Shown here in pieces: positions 9,039 through 18,086 of a stretch of 64,000 nucleotides of DNA. Under the pieces are notes generated by a model, which worked only from the letters and a program-made list of their open reading frames with translations, did not search any database and was not told where the DNA came from. The DNA is from Pontivivens insulae (GTDB taxonomy: Bacteria > Pseudomonadota > Alphaproteobacteria > Rhodobacterales > Rhodobacteraceae): contig NZ_OMKW01000002.1 in NCBI RefSeq assembly GCF_900302495.1, positions 124,001 through 188,000 on the forward strand, in the 5' to 3' direction. The position numbers and the translations under genes were made by a program. The stretch's first letter is position 1, and the number at the start of each line of letters is the position of its first letter.

Positions 9039-9479
9039 CTAGCGCTGGTACTTGATGAAGTCGCTTTTCGTGGCGATCCGATCATAAAGCTGGCGGGCCG
9101 TGGCGTTGCCATCTTGCGTCAACCAATAGACGGAGGGTGCGCCGTGGGCGTCGGCCGCCGCATAGACAACCTCAATCAGCTTACGGCCTGCGCCCGTGCC
9201 GCGGGCGGCGGGCGAGACGTAGAGGTCCTGAAGGTAGCAAACCTCCTCAATCTTCCAGCCGTGGCGATGGAAAAGATAGTGGACGAGGCCCACAGCCTCC
9301 CCCTCCTTCAAAGCAATCATGCCGGAGAAATCGCGCGGATCATCGCCCAGCATCCGCTCGAAAGAGCTGTCATAGACTTCTTGCGGGACGCTCGATTTGT
9401 AGAACGTCAGGTAGTCGCGCCAAAGAGCTGACCACGCATCTCTATCTTCGGGTGCGAGGGGGCGAATGGTCAGGGTCAT
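9039..9479 (-). CDS. GNAT-family N-acetyltransferase
   Basis: 146 residues from ATG 9479. It has the GNAT fold with strand LYVSPAARGTGAGRKLIEVV, the acetyl-CoA-binding R/Q-x-x-G-x-G/A loop, and a C-terminal YDRIATKSDFIKYQR. The substrate is unknown. The start overlaps the stop of the upstream transporter gene (ATGA), so the two are translationally coupled. Confidence 0.88.
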   Translation of the reverse strand: MTLTIRPLAPEDRDAWSALWRDYLTFYKSSVPQEVYDSSFERMLGDDPRDFSGMIALKEGEAVGLVHYLFHRHGWKIEEVCYLQDLYVSPAARGTGAGRKLIEVVYAAADAHGAPSVYWLTQDGNATARQLYDRIATKSDFIKYQR

Positions 9480-10381
9480 GCTGTCATCCATGCGAGTGTG
9501 AAGAGGGTCAGGACAGAGGTCATCAGGATGGCGCGGGCCAGGGTGCGCGTCTCGACCCCGTATTGCAGGGCAATGACGAAGGCCATGGCCCCGCATGGCC
9601 CGGCTGAGACGAGCAGCGCGATTTGCGACTTGTCCGCATCGACCTCGATAAAGAAGAACAAAAGGGCCAGCAGCAGCGGGTGGGCAAAGACCTTGATCCC
9701 GATGATGGCGGAGGTCAGCCGGTCGGGCCACGCGATTGCGCCTGCCATGATGATCCCCAGCGCAAAGAGAGAGGCGGGCGGCGCGGCGCGGCCCACGAAC
9801 TCAGCGTAGGTAAAGAGGCCTTGCGGCGCCAACGGCTCTGTCGCCCAGACGATCAGGCCTGCGGTGATGGCGATCAGGGCCGGATTGCGCAAAAGCATGC
9901 CCGCGACTTTGACCGGGCGCGCTGTGCCAGCAGCGAGGATGTCCATGATCAGGATCGTCCCACAGTAGAGCACGGCAAGGTCGATCACGATGATGCCCGC
10001 AATGGCGAAGGCGGCTTCCTCGCCATAGAGCTGCTCGGCGATTGGCAGGATGTAGAAGACGTGATTGACGAAGGCGCAGGTCATGCCGAGCAACAGCGCT
10101 TCTCTCACCTCCCGGCCGAAAACCCGGTACGCCAGAAGTGCTGTGCCGCCATAGACCAGCATTTGCGCGATGAAGTAGAGCGACAGGACGCGGTAATCGA
10201 ACCCTTCGAACGGCGCGCGTGCCACGATGAAGAAGATCAGGGCCGGTTGCGCGATATAGAAGACGAAGCGATTGATCGTGCGGGCAAAGTCCGCGTCAAA
10301 CCAGCCGCGCCAGCCACACAAAACGCCGATACCAAGGATCGCGAAGATCGGCAGGATCGGATTGGCCAGAACGGTGAGCAT
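9476..10381 (-). CDS. AEC-family (auxin efflux carrier-like) transporter
   Basis: 301 residues with about ten membrane helices. The two halves match the AEC pattern (FAILGIGVLCGWRG at the start; a central TAGLIVWATEPLAPQG; PASLFALGIIMAGA). Family members move organic acids or amino-acid-derived anions. It is the first gene of a two-gene unit with the GNAT enzyme, which might modify a transported compound (inference). Confidence 0.85.
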   Translation of the reverse strand: MLTVLANPILPIFAILGIGVLCGWRGWFDADFARTINRFVFYIAQPALIFFIVARAPFEGFDYRVLSLYFIAQMLVYGGTALLAYRVFGREVREALLLGMTCAFVNHVFYILPIAEQLYGEEAAFAIAGIIVIDLAVLYCGTILIMDILAAGTARPVKVAGMLLRNPALIAITAGLIVWATEPLAPQGLFTYAEFVGRAAPPASLFALGIIMAGAIAWPDRLTSAIIGIKVFAHPLLLALLFFFIEVDADKSQIALLVSAGPCGAMAFVIALQYGVETRTLARAILMTSVLTLFTLAWMTA

Positions 10382-10509
10382 GGGGCGAGGTCCAGGATAG
10401 CGTCACGCCCTTATGCACGCCCGGCGGGCCTTTGCCCATGCGCACAATTGGGGATTTGTATCGCTTCACGCAGGGCCTGGCCGGTCGAGCACTCTGTCTG
10501 AAACGAAAC

Positions 10510-10537
10510 AGGCCCGGCGGCGGGCCGGGCCTGCGTC
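10510..10537 (-). terminator. Rho-independent terminator of the 37-residue ORF (hairpin 10510-10532)
   Basis: Perfect 9-bp stem AGGCCCGGC (10510-10518) / GCCGGGCCT (10524-10532) with a 5-nt loop. Read on the minus strand it is followed by TGTTTCGTTT, a U-rich tail. Confidence 0.75.
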
Positions 10538-10554
10538 ACAAAGAGGGTGAGTGC

Positions 10555-10668
10555 TCAGCTCTTATCCGGCTCGTCCGTCACGGGGCCGGTAGGCTTTGGT
10601 CCTTTGGTGCCGCTGCCGGGCATGGATTGCTGGCCGGTGGACCCGGGCTTTTGACCTTTGTTCGACAT
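10555..10668 (-). CDS. Tiny hydrophilic protein (37 residues)
   Basis: MSNKGQKPGSTGQQSMPGSG begins a Gly/Pro/Lys/Ser-rich, probably disordered peptide. AGGAGA lies 7 nt before the ATG and a good terminator follows the stop, so it looks like a genuine monocistronic gene despite its size. Function unknown. Confidence 0.65.
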   Translation of the reverse strand: MSNKGQKPGSTGQQSMPGSGTKGPKPTGPVTDEPDKS

Positions 10669-10730
10669 TGCATGTCTCCTCTGTTGGGAGGGGTAGCGTG
10701 CATGGTCGCGAGGCGTTGAGTCAATATTTG

Positions 10731-11936
10731 CTACTGTCCGGGGCGCGAAAGCCCCATGCCGGTGCGCATTGCGGTCTGGCGGATTGGTGCGAGACCCGAA
10801 ATGGCGGCTAGGCCCCGGCGCCGCAGGTCGCGCAGCGCCTGAACGTCGGTCATGGCCGCCCGGTTGAGCCATTCGACACCCCGTTCACGCAAGCTGATGT
10901 CCCGGCTGCGCGCGCTGGCATAGTCGGCCAGCATTTCGGGTGTGCCAAGGCCATGACGGGTAGAGGCATCGCGCAGTGCTGCGATGTCTGCAAAGGACGT
11001 GTTCAGGCCCTGTGCACCGATAGGCGGCATGACATGGGCCGCTTCGGCGATCAGGGCAATGCGCCGTGCGGTGAGGGCTTGCGCCTCTTGCGAGATGATG
11101 GGCCAGATGCGCCGCGGGCTTTCGAGCGTGAGTGGCCCGAGCACATGGCAGGAGCGTTCGGTGGCGGCAGCGGTAAAGGCCGCTTCATCCAGTTCCATCA
11201 ATGCGCTGGCCTTGGGGCCAGTTTCCATCCACACGATGGCAGAGCGGTGCGTGCCAGTTGGCGCATCAGGCAGTGGGACAAGGGTGAACGGGCCACCGGT
11301 GCGGTGAATTTCGGTCGAGATGCCATCATGGGGCTGGGCGTGGCTGACCGCAAAGACGATTGCTTTTTGCCCATAGCGCGTCGTGCGCACCGAAATTCCG
11401 GCACTTTCACGGACTGGGGAACTGCGCCCATCGGCGCCAATGACAAGCTCGGCCTCAACCTGCGTTCCATCTGTCAGGGTAACCAAGGCGTGCGATGTCC
11501 GGGTTAGCACGTTGCGCACGCCGGTGCCAAAGCGGAGGTCGAGCCGGTCAGCCGATTGTGCAAAGCCTGCCATTTCCCGCCGGAGGGCAAGGTTGGGCAG
11601 ATTGTATCCGAACCGAGGCTGGCCGATCTCCTCCGGGACAAAATCGGCCGTTTCGCGGATCACGTTCTCCACCCCTCCGGCATCGCAGAGGCGCATTGTG
11701 TTCAACTCTGCCGCGTGTGGGGCGAGGTGGGACCAGAGACCAATCTGGTCAAACATCTCGACCGCGGGCAGCAGGAAGGCCGTGGAGCGCAGATCAGACC
11801 CGGCATCGGCTTGATCCGTGATGGGGGGCGCGGGATCTGCACAGATCACGTCATATCCGCGATGGGCGAATGTCATCGCGGCCATCAGCCCGGCAATTCC
11901 GCCCCCGGCGACAAGGATGTCAGTCTTCTGTATCAT
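10731..11936 (-). CDS. UbiH/UbiF/VisC-family FAD-dependent hydroxylase
   Basis: 401 residues. FAD binding is shown by ILVAGGGIAGLMAAMTFA at the N-terminus, the second motif ELVIGADGRSSPVRE near residue 165, and a third, RIALIAEAAHVMPPIGAQGLN near residue 290. The architecture is that of the ubiquinone-pathway ring hydroxylases. Which ring carbon it hydroxylates cannot be told from sequence alone; UbiH-like is the nearest label. Monocistronic by appearance. Confidence 0.85.
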   Translation of the reverse strand: MIQKTDILVAGGGIAGLMAAMTFAHRGYDVICADPAPPITDQADAGSDLRSTAFLLPAVEMFDQIGLWSHLAPHAAELNTMRLCDAGGVENVIRETADFVPEEIGQPRFGYNLPNLALRREMAGFAQSADRLDLRFGTGVRNVLTRTSHALVTLTDGTQVEAELVIGADGRSSPVRESAGISVRTTRYGQKAIVFAVSHAQPHDGISTEIHRTGGPFTLVPLPDAPTGTHRSAIVWMETGPKASALMELDEAAFTAAATERSCHVLGPLTLESPRRIWPIISQEAQALTARRIALIAEAAHVMPPIGAQGLNTSFADIAALRDASTRHGLGTPEMLADYASARSRDISLRERGVEWLNRAAMTDVQALRDLRRRGLAAISGLAPIRQTAMRTGMGLSRPGQ

Positions 11937-11991
11937 GGTTTGAATCTATGACCTTTCGCGGGGATTGGAAGCGGTGTGGTGCCGCAGGCCA

Positions 11992-12654
11992 TCACTCCCC
12001 GGCCAGTCCCGCATTGACCCGCATCAAAAAGCCGGTGAGATCATTGGTGGCGAAGTCCACGAAATCCGGTTCGTCCTCAGCCGTGGGGCCGATCCAGACC
12101 GTGCGCATTCCCAGCGCGTGGGGCACCTCCAGATTTTCGAGGCTGTCCTCGAACATTGCGCCATGGGCGGTGTCCACGTCGCCGATGTGAAAGACGCGCC
12201 CAAATGCATCCTTGGACGGCTTTGACAGATAGTCGGCATCCTCGATCCCGTAGACCGCATCGAAGAGCCCCTGCAGCCCGCGGGCCGCGATCACGCGGTG
12301 GGCATGTTTGCGGGTTCCATTGGTGTAGACGATCTTTCGGCCCGGCAGCGCGGCGATTGCCGCATGCAGATCTGGTGCGGGGACAAGTGCGCTGAGGTCC
12401 AGTTCGTGGGCGTGGTCGAGAAAGGGATCAGGCTCGATCCCGTGGTGATGCAGCAATCCCGCCAGTGTTGTGCCGTAGTCGCGCAGATAACCGTCGCGCA
12501 TGTCGTGGGCGTCATGCCGCTCGACACCGATATTCTGAACGATCCAGTCCGTCATCAGCACCTCCATCTGGTCAAAGAGGCGGGCAGAGGGTGGATAGAG
12601 CGTGTTGTCGAGGTCAAAGACCCAGTCGCGCACATGGTCGAAATGCTGTTTCAT
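11992..12654 (-). CDS. HAD-superfamily pyrimidine 5'-nucleotidase
   Basis: 220 residues from ATG 12654. The start MKQHFDHVRDWVFDLDNTLY matches the family: the nucleophile motif DLDNTLY sits at residues 14-20. The substrate motif is KIVYTNGTRKHAHRV, and the acidic motif is FEDSLENLEVPHALGM. The family (SDT1/pyrimidine 5'-nucleotidase type) dephosphorylates UMP or CMP. An upstream in-frame ATG at 12684 is possible, but conservation favours 12654. Divergent from the methyltransferase gene. Confidence 0.85.
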   Translation of the reverse strand: MKQHFDHVRDWVFDLDNTLYPPSARLFDQMEVLMTDWIVQNIGVERHDAHDMRDGYLRDYGTTLAGLLHHHGIEPDPFLDHAHELDLSALVPAPDLHAAIAALPGRKIVYTNGTRKHAHRVIAARGLQGLFDAVYGIEDADYLSKPSKDAFGRVFHIGDVDTAHGAMFEDSLENLEVPHALGMRTVWIGPTAEDEPDFVDFATNDLTGFLMRVNAGLAGE

Positions 12655-12696
12655 ACAAGGCAGATAGACCACAGTAGCCAACATGGCGAGGGCAAG

Positions 12697-13524
12697 ATGA
12701 GCGGTTTGGACGACTGGAAGGGCCGGGTCGGTCAGGAATGGGCGGCGCGCGCTGATGCGATGGAGGGCCTGTTGGGTCCTGTTGGTGAGGGCGCGTTGCA
12801 GGCCCTTGGCGATTTGAGCGGTCAAAGGGTGCTGGATCTGGGCTGTGGGGCCGGGGATACGGCTGTCGCGTTGAAAGCGGCAGGCGGTTTGGTGACCGGT
12901 GTTGATGTGAGCGCGGATCTGATCGCGCTGGCCAAGCAGCGGGATCCAGAGATCAGCTGGAGATTGGCCGACGCGGCCACAGCCGCCTTCGACGAACCCT
13001 TCGATGTGCTCTATTCGCGATGCGGTGCGATGTTTTTTGACGATCCGGTGTCGGCCTACGCGCATCTGCGCGGCCAGATGGTGCCGCATGCGCGGCTCGC
13101 CATCGCGGTGTGGCGGGGTGCTGCGGAGAATGGCTGGGCGCGTATTCCGCTTGATGCGGCAGAGCCAATTCTGGGGGCCGAGGCTGTGCGACTGCCACCG
13201 GCGGGCGGGGCCGGGCCGTTTGGGTGGGCCGACCCGGAGCCGGTACTGGCGATGTTGGAGAAGGCCGGTTGGCGCAACGTGCGGGTTGCGCCCATCGACC
13301 GGACATCAATCATCAGCACCGGCGACGATCCTGATCCGATCACGCGGGCCACGGCCTTTACCATGCGCATCGGCATTCTGGCCGCGCGCCTGCGGGGAAC
13401 GGACAAGGCGGTGCGGGATGCGGTTCGAGACGCGCTGGCAGACCGGTTTTCCCAGCATCTTACCCCGGCTGGCGTCGCCCTGCCTGCTGCGGGCTGGGTC
13501 TATCAGGCGGAAAACGCTGGCTGA
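12697..13524 (+). CDS. Class I SAM-dependent methyltransferase
   Basis: 275 residues. Motif I is VLDLGCGAGDTAVALKAAGG, followed by VTGVDVSADLIALAKQR and an ISWRLADAATAAF segment, as in UbiE/Methyltransf_11 or Methyltransf_25 enzymes. The acceptor molecule is unknown. Divergent from the nucleotidase gene across 42 bp. Confidence 0.85.
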   Translation: MSGLDDWKGRVGQEWAARADAMEGLLGPVGEGALQALGDLSGQRVLDLGCGAGDTAVALKAAGGLVTGVDVSADLIALAKQRDPEISWRLADAATAAFDEPFDVLYSRCGAMFFDDPVSAYAHLRGQMVPHARLAIAVWRGAAENGWARIPLDAAEPILGAEAVRLPPAGGAGPFGWADPEPVLAMLEKAGWRNVRVAPIDRTSIISTGDDPDPITRATAFTMRIGILAARLRGTDKAVRDAVRDALADRFSQHLTPAGVALPAAGWVYQAENAG

Positions 13525-13576
13525 TCGTTGACAGCGGGGCGTGCAAGCCGTCACTAATGTCCACAGCTGCATACCT

Positions 13577-14224
13577 ATGAGAACCCAGATGCCAGACACT
13601 GTCCCGAGCGACGCCTATGGCCGTATCCTTACGGCGATCGATGTGGGGGAATACCGCCCCGGAAACCGTCTGGTCGAAAGCGAATTGGCCGAGCGGTTGG
13701 GAATGTCCCGCACGCCCATTCGCGAAGCCTTGCAGCGTCTTGAGACGCAAGGGGTTCTGGCGCGGGACGGACGCAGTCTGATCGTCGCGTCCCTCGACCA
13801 TGATCAGCTTGGTGAGCTTTACGTGGTGCGTGCCGAGCTGGAAGGCTTGGCTGCGCGGCTGGCTGCTCAGCACGCGGCGCCCGAAGAGGTCGCGGTCCTC
13901 GAAGATATGCTGGCCGAGGATGAGGGATATCGTGATGATCCCGACGCGTTGAGCCGTGCGAACAAGCGCTTCCACCGCCAGATCCACCTCGCCTCGCATA
14001 ATCGCTTTCTGATCCGGCAGCTGGAGGGCGTGCGCCGGTCGATGGCGCTGTTGACCTCCACCTCGTTTGCTGCCGAGGGGCGGACGCCCGAAGCGCTCGC
14101 CGAGCATCGCCAGATCGTTGACGCGATCCGGGCGCGGGATGGCGATGCGGCGGATGATGCGACGCGGGCGCATATCTCTGCGGCCTATCGCACCCGGTTG
14201 CGCGTGGATGCGGAGGACGCATGA
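13577..14224 (+). CDS. GntR-family (FadR/FCD-type) transcriptional regulator
   Basis: About 215 residues; ATG 13589 is an equally possible start. The winged helix reads GEYRPGNRLVESELAERLGM then SRTPIREALQRLETQGVL, the GntR hallmark. The C-terminal half is an FCD ligand-sensing domain with the metal/ligand histidines expected in FHRQIHLAS and AEHRQIVDAI. Its stop overlaps the start of the hydratase gene (ATGA), so it probably controls that enzyme in response to a carboxylic acid. Confidence 0.88.
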   Translation: MRTQMPDTVPSDAYGRILTAIDVGEYRPGNRLVESELAERLGMSRTPIREALQRLETQGVLARDGRSLIVASLDHDQLGELYVVRAELEGLAARLAAQHAAPEEVAVLEDMLAEDEGYRDDPDALSRANKRFHRQIHLASHNRFLIRQLEGVRRSMALLTSTSFAAEGRTPEALAEHRQIVDAIRARDGDAADDATRAHISAAYRTRLRVDAEDA

Positions 14225-14955
14225 GTTTCGATGCCATGGCGCGGGCGATGGAAATCGCCGCTGATCGCGGGTCAGGTGCCCCCTTCGTCATCTACAACGA
14301 TCTTCCCGATCTGGAAGCGGCCTACCGTGTGCAGAGCGCTCTTTCACGGGTCGAAGGCGGGGTCGGCGGCTATAAGATCGCATGGAACAGCCCGGCTTTG
14401 ATGGCGGCGCATGGCGTCAGTGCGCCTGCGGCGGCACGGGTGCGCAGGGCGCTGATCCGGCCGGACGGTGCGCAGGTCAGCGCAGATGAGTTTGTCACGC
14501 CGATGCTGGAGCCCGAGATCGCCATCGTCTTGGGCGAGGATATGCCCGAGGGCCCTCACGATGCGGACAGTGTTGTGCGCTATGTGCGGCGGATGGTGCC
14601 AGCCTTCGAGTTGCTCGACCGGCGCGAGGCGAAAGAGCGGCATGCGCCCTCGATCATCGCCTCTGGTGTTTTCAATGCCGGTCTGGTGCTGGGCACCGGC
14701 ACCGGATCCGAGATTGGTGGCTCATCGGTCAAAGTCGGCTCTGCCCGCTATCTGAGCGGAGAGGGCAAACCGCCGCAGCATCCCTATGAGGCGCTTGCCC
14801 ATGTGGCGAACACTTTGCAGCCTCATGGGGCAGAGTTTCGCGCGGGTATGATCGTGCTGTGCGGCTCCCATACGCCACTGTTGCCAGTATCAGTGGGTGA
14901 AACGGCGGAGATGGTGGTCGAAGGGTTGGGGTCGGTGCGCTTCGACTTCGTCTGA
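14221..14955 (+). CDS. 2-keto-4-pentenoate hydratase-like protein (FAH superfamily)
   Basis: 244 residues. Family features include a central GYKIAWNSP, the acidic metal-site segment PMLEPEIAIVLGEDM and the C-terminal FRAGMIVLCGSHTPLLPVSVGE. Members hydrate 2-oxo-4-enoic acids in meta-cleavage pathways or decarboxylate related acids. No ring-cleavage genes are adjacent, so the actual substrate is open. It is coupled to the GntR regulator upstream. Confidence 0.8.
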   Translation: MSFDAMARAMEIAADRGSGAPFVIYNDLPDLEAAYRVQSALSRVEGGVGGYKIAWNSPALMAAHGVSAPAAARVRRALIRPDGAQVSADEFVTPMLEPEIAIVLGEDMPEGPHDADSVVRYVRRMVPAFELLDRREAKERHAPSIIASGVFNAGLVLGTGTGSEIGGSSVKVGSARYLSGEGKPPQHPYEALAHVANTLQPHGAEFRAGMIVLCGSHTPLLPVSVGETAEMVVEGLGSVRFDFV

Positions 14956-14963
14956 GCCGTGTT

Positions 14964-15707
14964 GTGCGGCTGATCCTGCATATCGGCATGCACAAGACCG
15001 GATCGAGTGCGATCCAGCATGTGTTCTCACGCAATCGCAGAGTTTTGGCGCTGACCGGTCTTCATTATGCGACCGGCGGGCGCTGGCCCAAACATACGCC
15101 GCTTTTTGAGGCGTCGAGCCATCAGAATGATCATGGGATCCCCCATCCCGTGCACGGGCCGGTCTCTGACCTCTTACGGGCCTTACCCGACCGGGGAACG
15201 GTGCTGGTCAGTGCGGAGGGGTTGAGTGGCCCGCATCCCGGTCATGCGGCGCATTTCGCCGGATGCAGGCCAGAGATTGTTGTGGTGCTGCGCAATCCGG
15301 TGGACTGGGCGCCAGCGATGCATGCGCAAATGGTCCGCTCTCGCACTGTGCGGGAGGCGCGGACGTTGGCTGATTGGGTGAATGATCCGATGACAAAGGT
15401 GCATCTGGATTATGCCGCGCTGATTGAGCGATGGCAGCAGGTCGGTCCGGTGCGGGTGGTGCCCTATGAAGCGGCGATCCTGCCTGCCTTCCTTACCACT
15501 GCGGGACTTCCCAAATGGATCGCGGCGCTGCCGGGGGGGCGCGTCCGGCGCAATATCACGCCTAAGGCTGAGGTCATTGAGGATTTGCGCAGGCAGAATG
15601 GCGGGGATGCAGGGTCAGGACCCGTACCTGACCTGCGCGCCCTTGCTGATATACAACGGGCGCGGGTGATGGCCCTTGGCCACCCCGCGCCCTGGCCTTC
15701 TGATTAG
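14964..15707 (+). CDS. Sulfotransferase-like P-loop protein
   Basis: 247 residues starting at GTG 14964, 8 bp after the hydratase stop. The PAPS-binding P-loop is LHIGMHKTGSSAIQHVF and the second binding region is EIVVVLRNPVDWAPAMHAQ (3'-phosphate loop with Arg and Ser/Asn). These are the two signatures of bacterial sulfotransferases. The acceptor is not predictable. Its 3' end overlaps the convergent metallo-hydrolase gene by 4 bp. Confidence 0.75.
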   Translation: MRLILHIGMHKTGSSAIQHVFSRNRRVLALTGLHYATGGRWPKHTPLFEASSHQNDHGIPHPVHGPVSDLLRALPDRGTVLVSAEGLSGPHPGHAAHFAGCRPEIVVVLRNPVDWAPAMHAQMVRSRTVREARTLADWVNDPMTKVHLDYAALIERWQQVGPVRVVPYEAAILPAFLTTAGLPKWIAALPGGRVRRNITPKAEVIEDLRRQNGGDAGSGPVPDLRALADIQRARVMALGHPAPWPSD

Positions 15708-16633
15708 AAGGCGAGCTGATAGGTTTCTGGCGTATATTCAAAGCCGTCGCCCGCCGCCTCGAGATAGCCGATCGCCGGGAAGGGCATGTGATAGCCAACA
15801 AACGGGATGCCGTCTGCGGCGATCATGCCAAGCAGATCCTTGCGGGTCTGGGCGGCGGCGGCCTTATCCTGATCGAAGCGCACTTCCCAATCGGGGCGCT
15901 CCATCGACAACACGAAGTGGTTGGCCGCATCCGCGATCAGCATCAGGCGCTGGCCCGCACTCTCGATATGATAGGCCATGTGACCGGGGGTGTGGCCGAA
16001 GGCGGCCACCGCTTCGACGCCGGAGGCGACGCTGTCACCCGGTTCGATCATGCGCATCTGTTCGGCAAAGGGCGCAACTTTGGCGTTGAACAGGTCGTTC
16101 CCGGCCTGTGACCACATGTTGTATTCGGTCGCGCCGGTGACGTAGGCGGCGTTCGAGAAGGTCGCCGCCCCAGCGGCATCGGTCATGCCGCCAATGTGGT
16201 CGGGATGCATATGGGTGAGCACGACCGTATCGACCTGATCGGCCGAATAGCCCGCCGCCTCCATTTGCGTGACAAGGCCGCTGGTGCCGCCCTCCTGCGG
16301 GCCATTGCCGGTATCGAACAGGATCAGTTCAGAGCCGGTGTTGACCAATGTGGGGGAGAAAGTGAATTCGGCCTGTCCGGTGGGTAGGTTATTGGCCTCA
16401 AGCAGAGCCGCGACATCCGCGGGATCCTGATCGGTGCCGAAGATATTGTGCGGATCGGGCACGGCGCGCACGGCGTCGAGCAGGGTCGTGACTTCGAAGT
16501 CACCGATTTTCACCCGGCGATACATCTGGCGCGTTGTTCCCATCATTGGAACTTGAGCAAGTGCCGGAGATGCAATCGCGGCGCCGCCGAGGGCCAGTGC
16601 GCCGCGTCGCGTCAATTTCGTATCGATCATCAT
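15704..16633 (-). CDS. Tat-exported metallo-beta-lactamase-fold hydrolase
   Basis: 309 residues from the first of two adjacent ATGs (16633). A twin-arginine signal (TRRGALALGGAAIASPALAQ) points to folded export. The zinc motif is LTHMHPDHIGG, followed by GHTPGHMAYH and IADAANH, completing the MBL ligand set. GGGAGC precedes the start. Similar proteins act on lactones or esters; the substrate is unknown. Confidence 0.85.
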   Translation of the reverse strand: MMIDTKLTRRGALALGGAAIASPALAQVPMMGTTRQMYRRVKIGDFEVTTLLDAVRAVPDPHNIFGTDQDPADVAALLEANNLPTGQAEFTFSPTLVNTGSELILFDTGNGPQEGGTSGLVTQMEAAGYSADQVDTVVLTHMHPDHIGGMTDAAGAATFSNAAYVTGATEYNMWSQAGNDLFNAKVAPFAEQMRMIEPGDSVASGVEAVAAFGHTPGHMAYHIESAGQRLMLIADAANHFVLSMERPDWEVRFDQDKAAAAQTRKDLLGMIAADGIPFVGYHMPFPAIGYLEAAGDGFEYTPETYQLAF

Positions 16634-16694
16634 AGTGCTCCCTGTCTGCGTTCTGCCCTCAAAATGGAGCGACACACGCATGAGGCGAGCCGTT

Positions 16695-17933
16695 TCACGC
16701 GATCTTGAGCATCTCCACCTTGATGCGCGCTGCCAGTGCCGCGATCCCGCGTCGGATGTCGGCAAGCGGGGGCAGGCTGAAGCTGAGGCGCAGGGTGTTG
16801 CGGCCCGTCCCATCGGCAAAGAAGGCGTGACCGGGGACAAAGGCGACGTCGTCCTTCTCGACACATTCCGAGAGCAGGGCGGCGCAATCCATGCCGTCGG
16901 GCAAGGTGACCCAGACGAACAACCCGCCCTCAGGCTCTGTCCAGGTGACACCATCGGGCATGTGGGTGCGCAAAGCGTCGAGCATCGCATCCCGCTTTGG
17001 CCGATAATGTGCAATTGCTTCAGTCACTTGTTGGTTGTAGCGGGTCCGCGCGAGGTGGAGCATCACCTTTTGGTTCATGGCTGAGGAGCTGAGGTCGCTG
17101 GCCTGTTTGATCAGCGTAAGCTTCTCGATCACCGGTCGCGCGGCGCAGACCCAACCGACGCGCAGACCGGGTGTGAAGACCTTTGAGAAGCTGCCGCAAT
17201 GGATGACGCGGCTTTGGTTGATGTCGTCACCGTCGAGCGATTGCAGGGCGGACTGATGGGCGCCGTCATAGCGAAGCGTGACATAGGGTGAATCCTCGAT
17301 CACCGGGACGTCGAGTTCGGTGGCCAGAGCCAGTAGGGCGCGACGTTCGGCCACATCCATCGTCTCCCCGCTGGGATTCGCAAAGTCGGGCACGACATAG
17401 GCGAATTTGGCCGTGCCGCCCGCTGCCGTGGCCGCTGCCGCGTAAGATGCGGCCGTGCGGTTCGTACCGGGACCCCCCAATAGATCGTAGGTGGGCTGGT
17501 TGGCAGAAAAAGCCTGAAGCGCGCCCAGATAGGTCGGTGCCGCGACAAGGGCGGTGTCGGCGGGCGAAAGAAGGTATTTGCCCAAGAATTCCAGCCCCTG
17601 TTGCGAGCCAGAGGTGATCAGGATGTTGTCCCTTGTGCAGGTGACACCACGTTCGGCCATGTATCCGCAGATCCAATCGCGCAGCTCTGGATCACCTTCG
17701 CTGACCGAATATTGCAGCGCTGCGGCGGCCTGTGCCGAGTCTGAGAGGACTGCATCATATGCGCGGCGGACCTCGTCTTGCGGGAACAGGACCGGATCGG
17801 GGATGCCACCGGCAAAGGCGATGATTCCCGGACGGTCCAGCAATTTGAGAAGTTCGCGGATTTCGGAGGCTTTCATCCCCTCCATCCGGTCGGCAAGGCG
17901 CGGGCTGTAGCCCGTCTTGGATGCGATGTTCAT
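16695..17933 (-). CDS. PLP-dependent aminotransferase (class I/II, 2-aminoadipate transaminase-like)
   Basis: 412 residues. The Schiff-base lysine is K251 in CGSFSKVFTPGLRVG. Other fold-type I markers are FAGGIPDPVLFP, ITSGSQQGLEFLGK, DFANPSGETM and LRLSFSLPP. The best resemblance is to LysN/ARO8-type multi-substrate transaminases without an N-terminal regulator domain. The start at 17933 has GGGAGA 8 nt upstream. Two TGACCT/AGGTCA-type palindromes lie directly in front of it, so it is probably controlled by a dedicated regulator encoded elsewhere. Confidence 0.85.
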   Translation of the reverse strand: MNIASKTGYSPRLADRMEGMKASEIRELLKLLDRPGIIAFAGGIPDPVLFPQDEVRRAYDAVLSDSAQAAAALQYSVSEGDPELRDWICGYMAERGVTCTRDNILITSGSQQGLEFLGKYLLSPADTALVAAPTYLGALQAFSANQPTYDLLGGPGTNRTAASYAAAATAAGGTAKFAYVVPDFANPSGETMDVAERRALLALATELDVPVIEDSPYVTLRYDGAHQSALQSLDGDDINQSRVIHCGSFSKVFTPGLRVGWVCAARPVIEKLTLIKQASDLSSSAMNQKVMLHLARTRYNQQVTEAIAHYRPKRDAMLDALRTHMPDGVTWTEPEGGLFVWVTLPDGMDCAALLSECVEKDDVAFVPGHAFFADGTGRNTLRLSFSLPPLADIRRGIAALAARIKVEMLKIA

Positions 17934-17947
17934 TATGTCATTCTCCC

Positions 17948-17963
17948 TGACCTAACTAGGTCA
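17948..17963. promoter_or_regulatory. Palindromic operator candidate 1 ahead of the aminotransferase
   Basis: TGACCTA-ac-TAGGTCA, a perfect 7-bp inverted repeat with a 2-bp spacer, 15 bp upstream of the aminotransferase start. Confidence 0.6.
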
Positions 17964-17969
17964 ATGAAT

Positions 17970-17984
17970 TTGACCTTAAGTCAA
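17970..17984. promoter_or_regulatory. Palindromic operator candidate 2 ahead of the aminotransferase
   Basis: TTGAC-cttaa-GTCAA, sharing the TGACCT half-site with candidate 1 and lying 6 bp beyond it. Confidence 0.5.
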
Positions 17985-18086
17985 GAGCCTTGCATCGCAC
18001 GCATGGGGGTGCGGCGTGCGGTGAGATGACATTGCGTCCGCAAAGCGTTAGGTAGGGGCAAATGGAGCAGAGGAAGGGGAGTTCCC

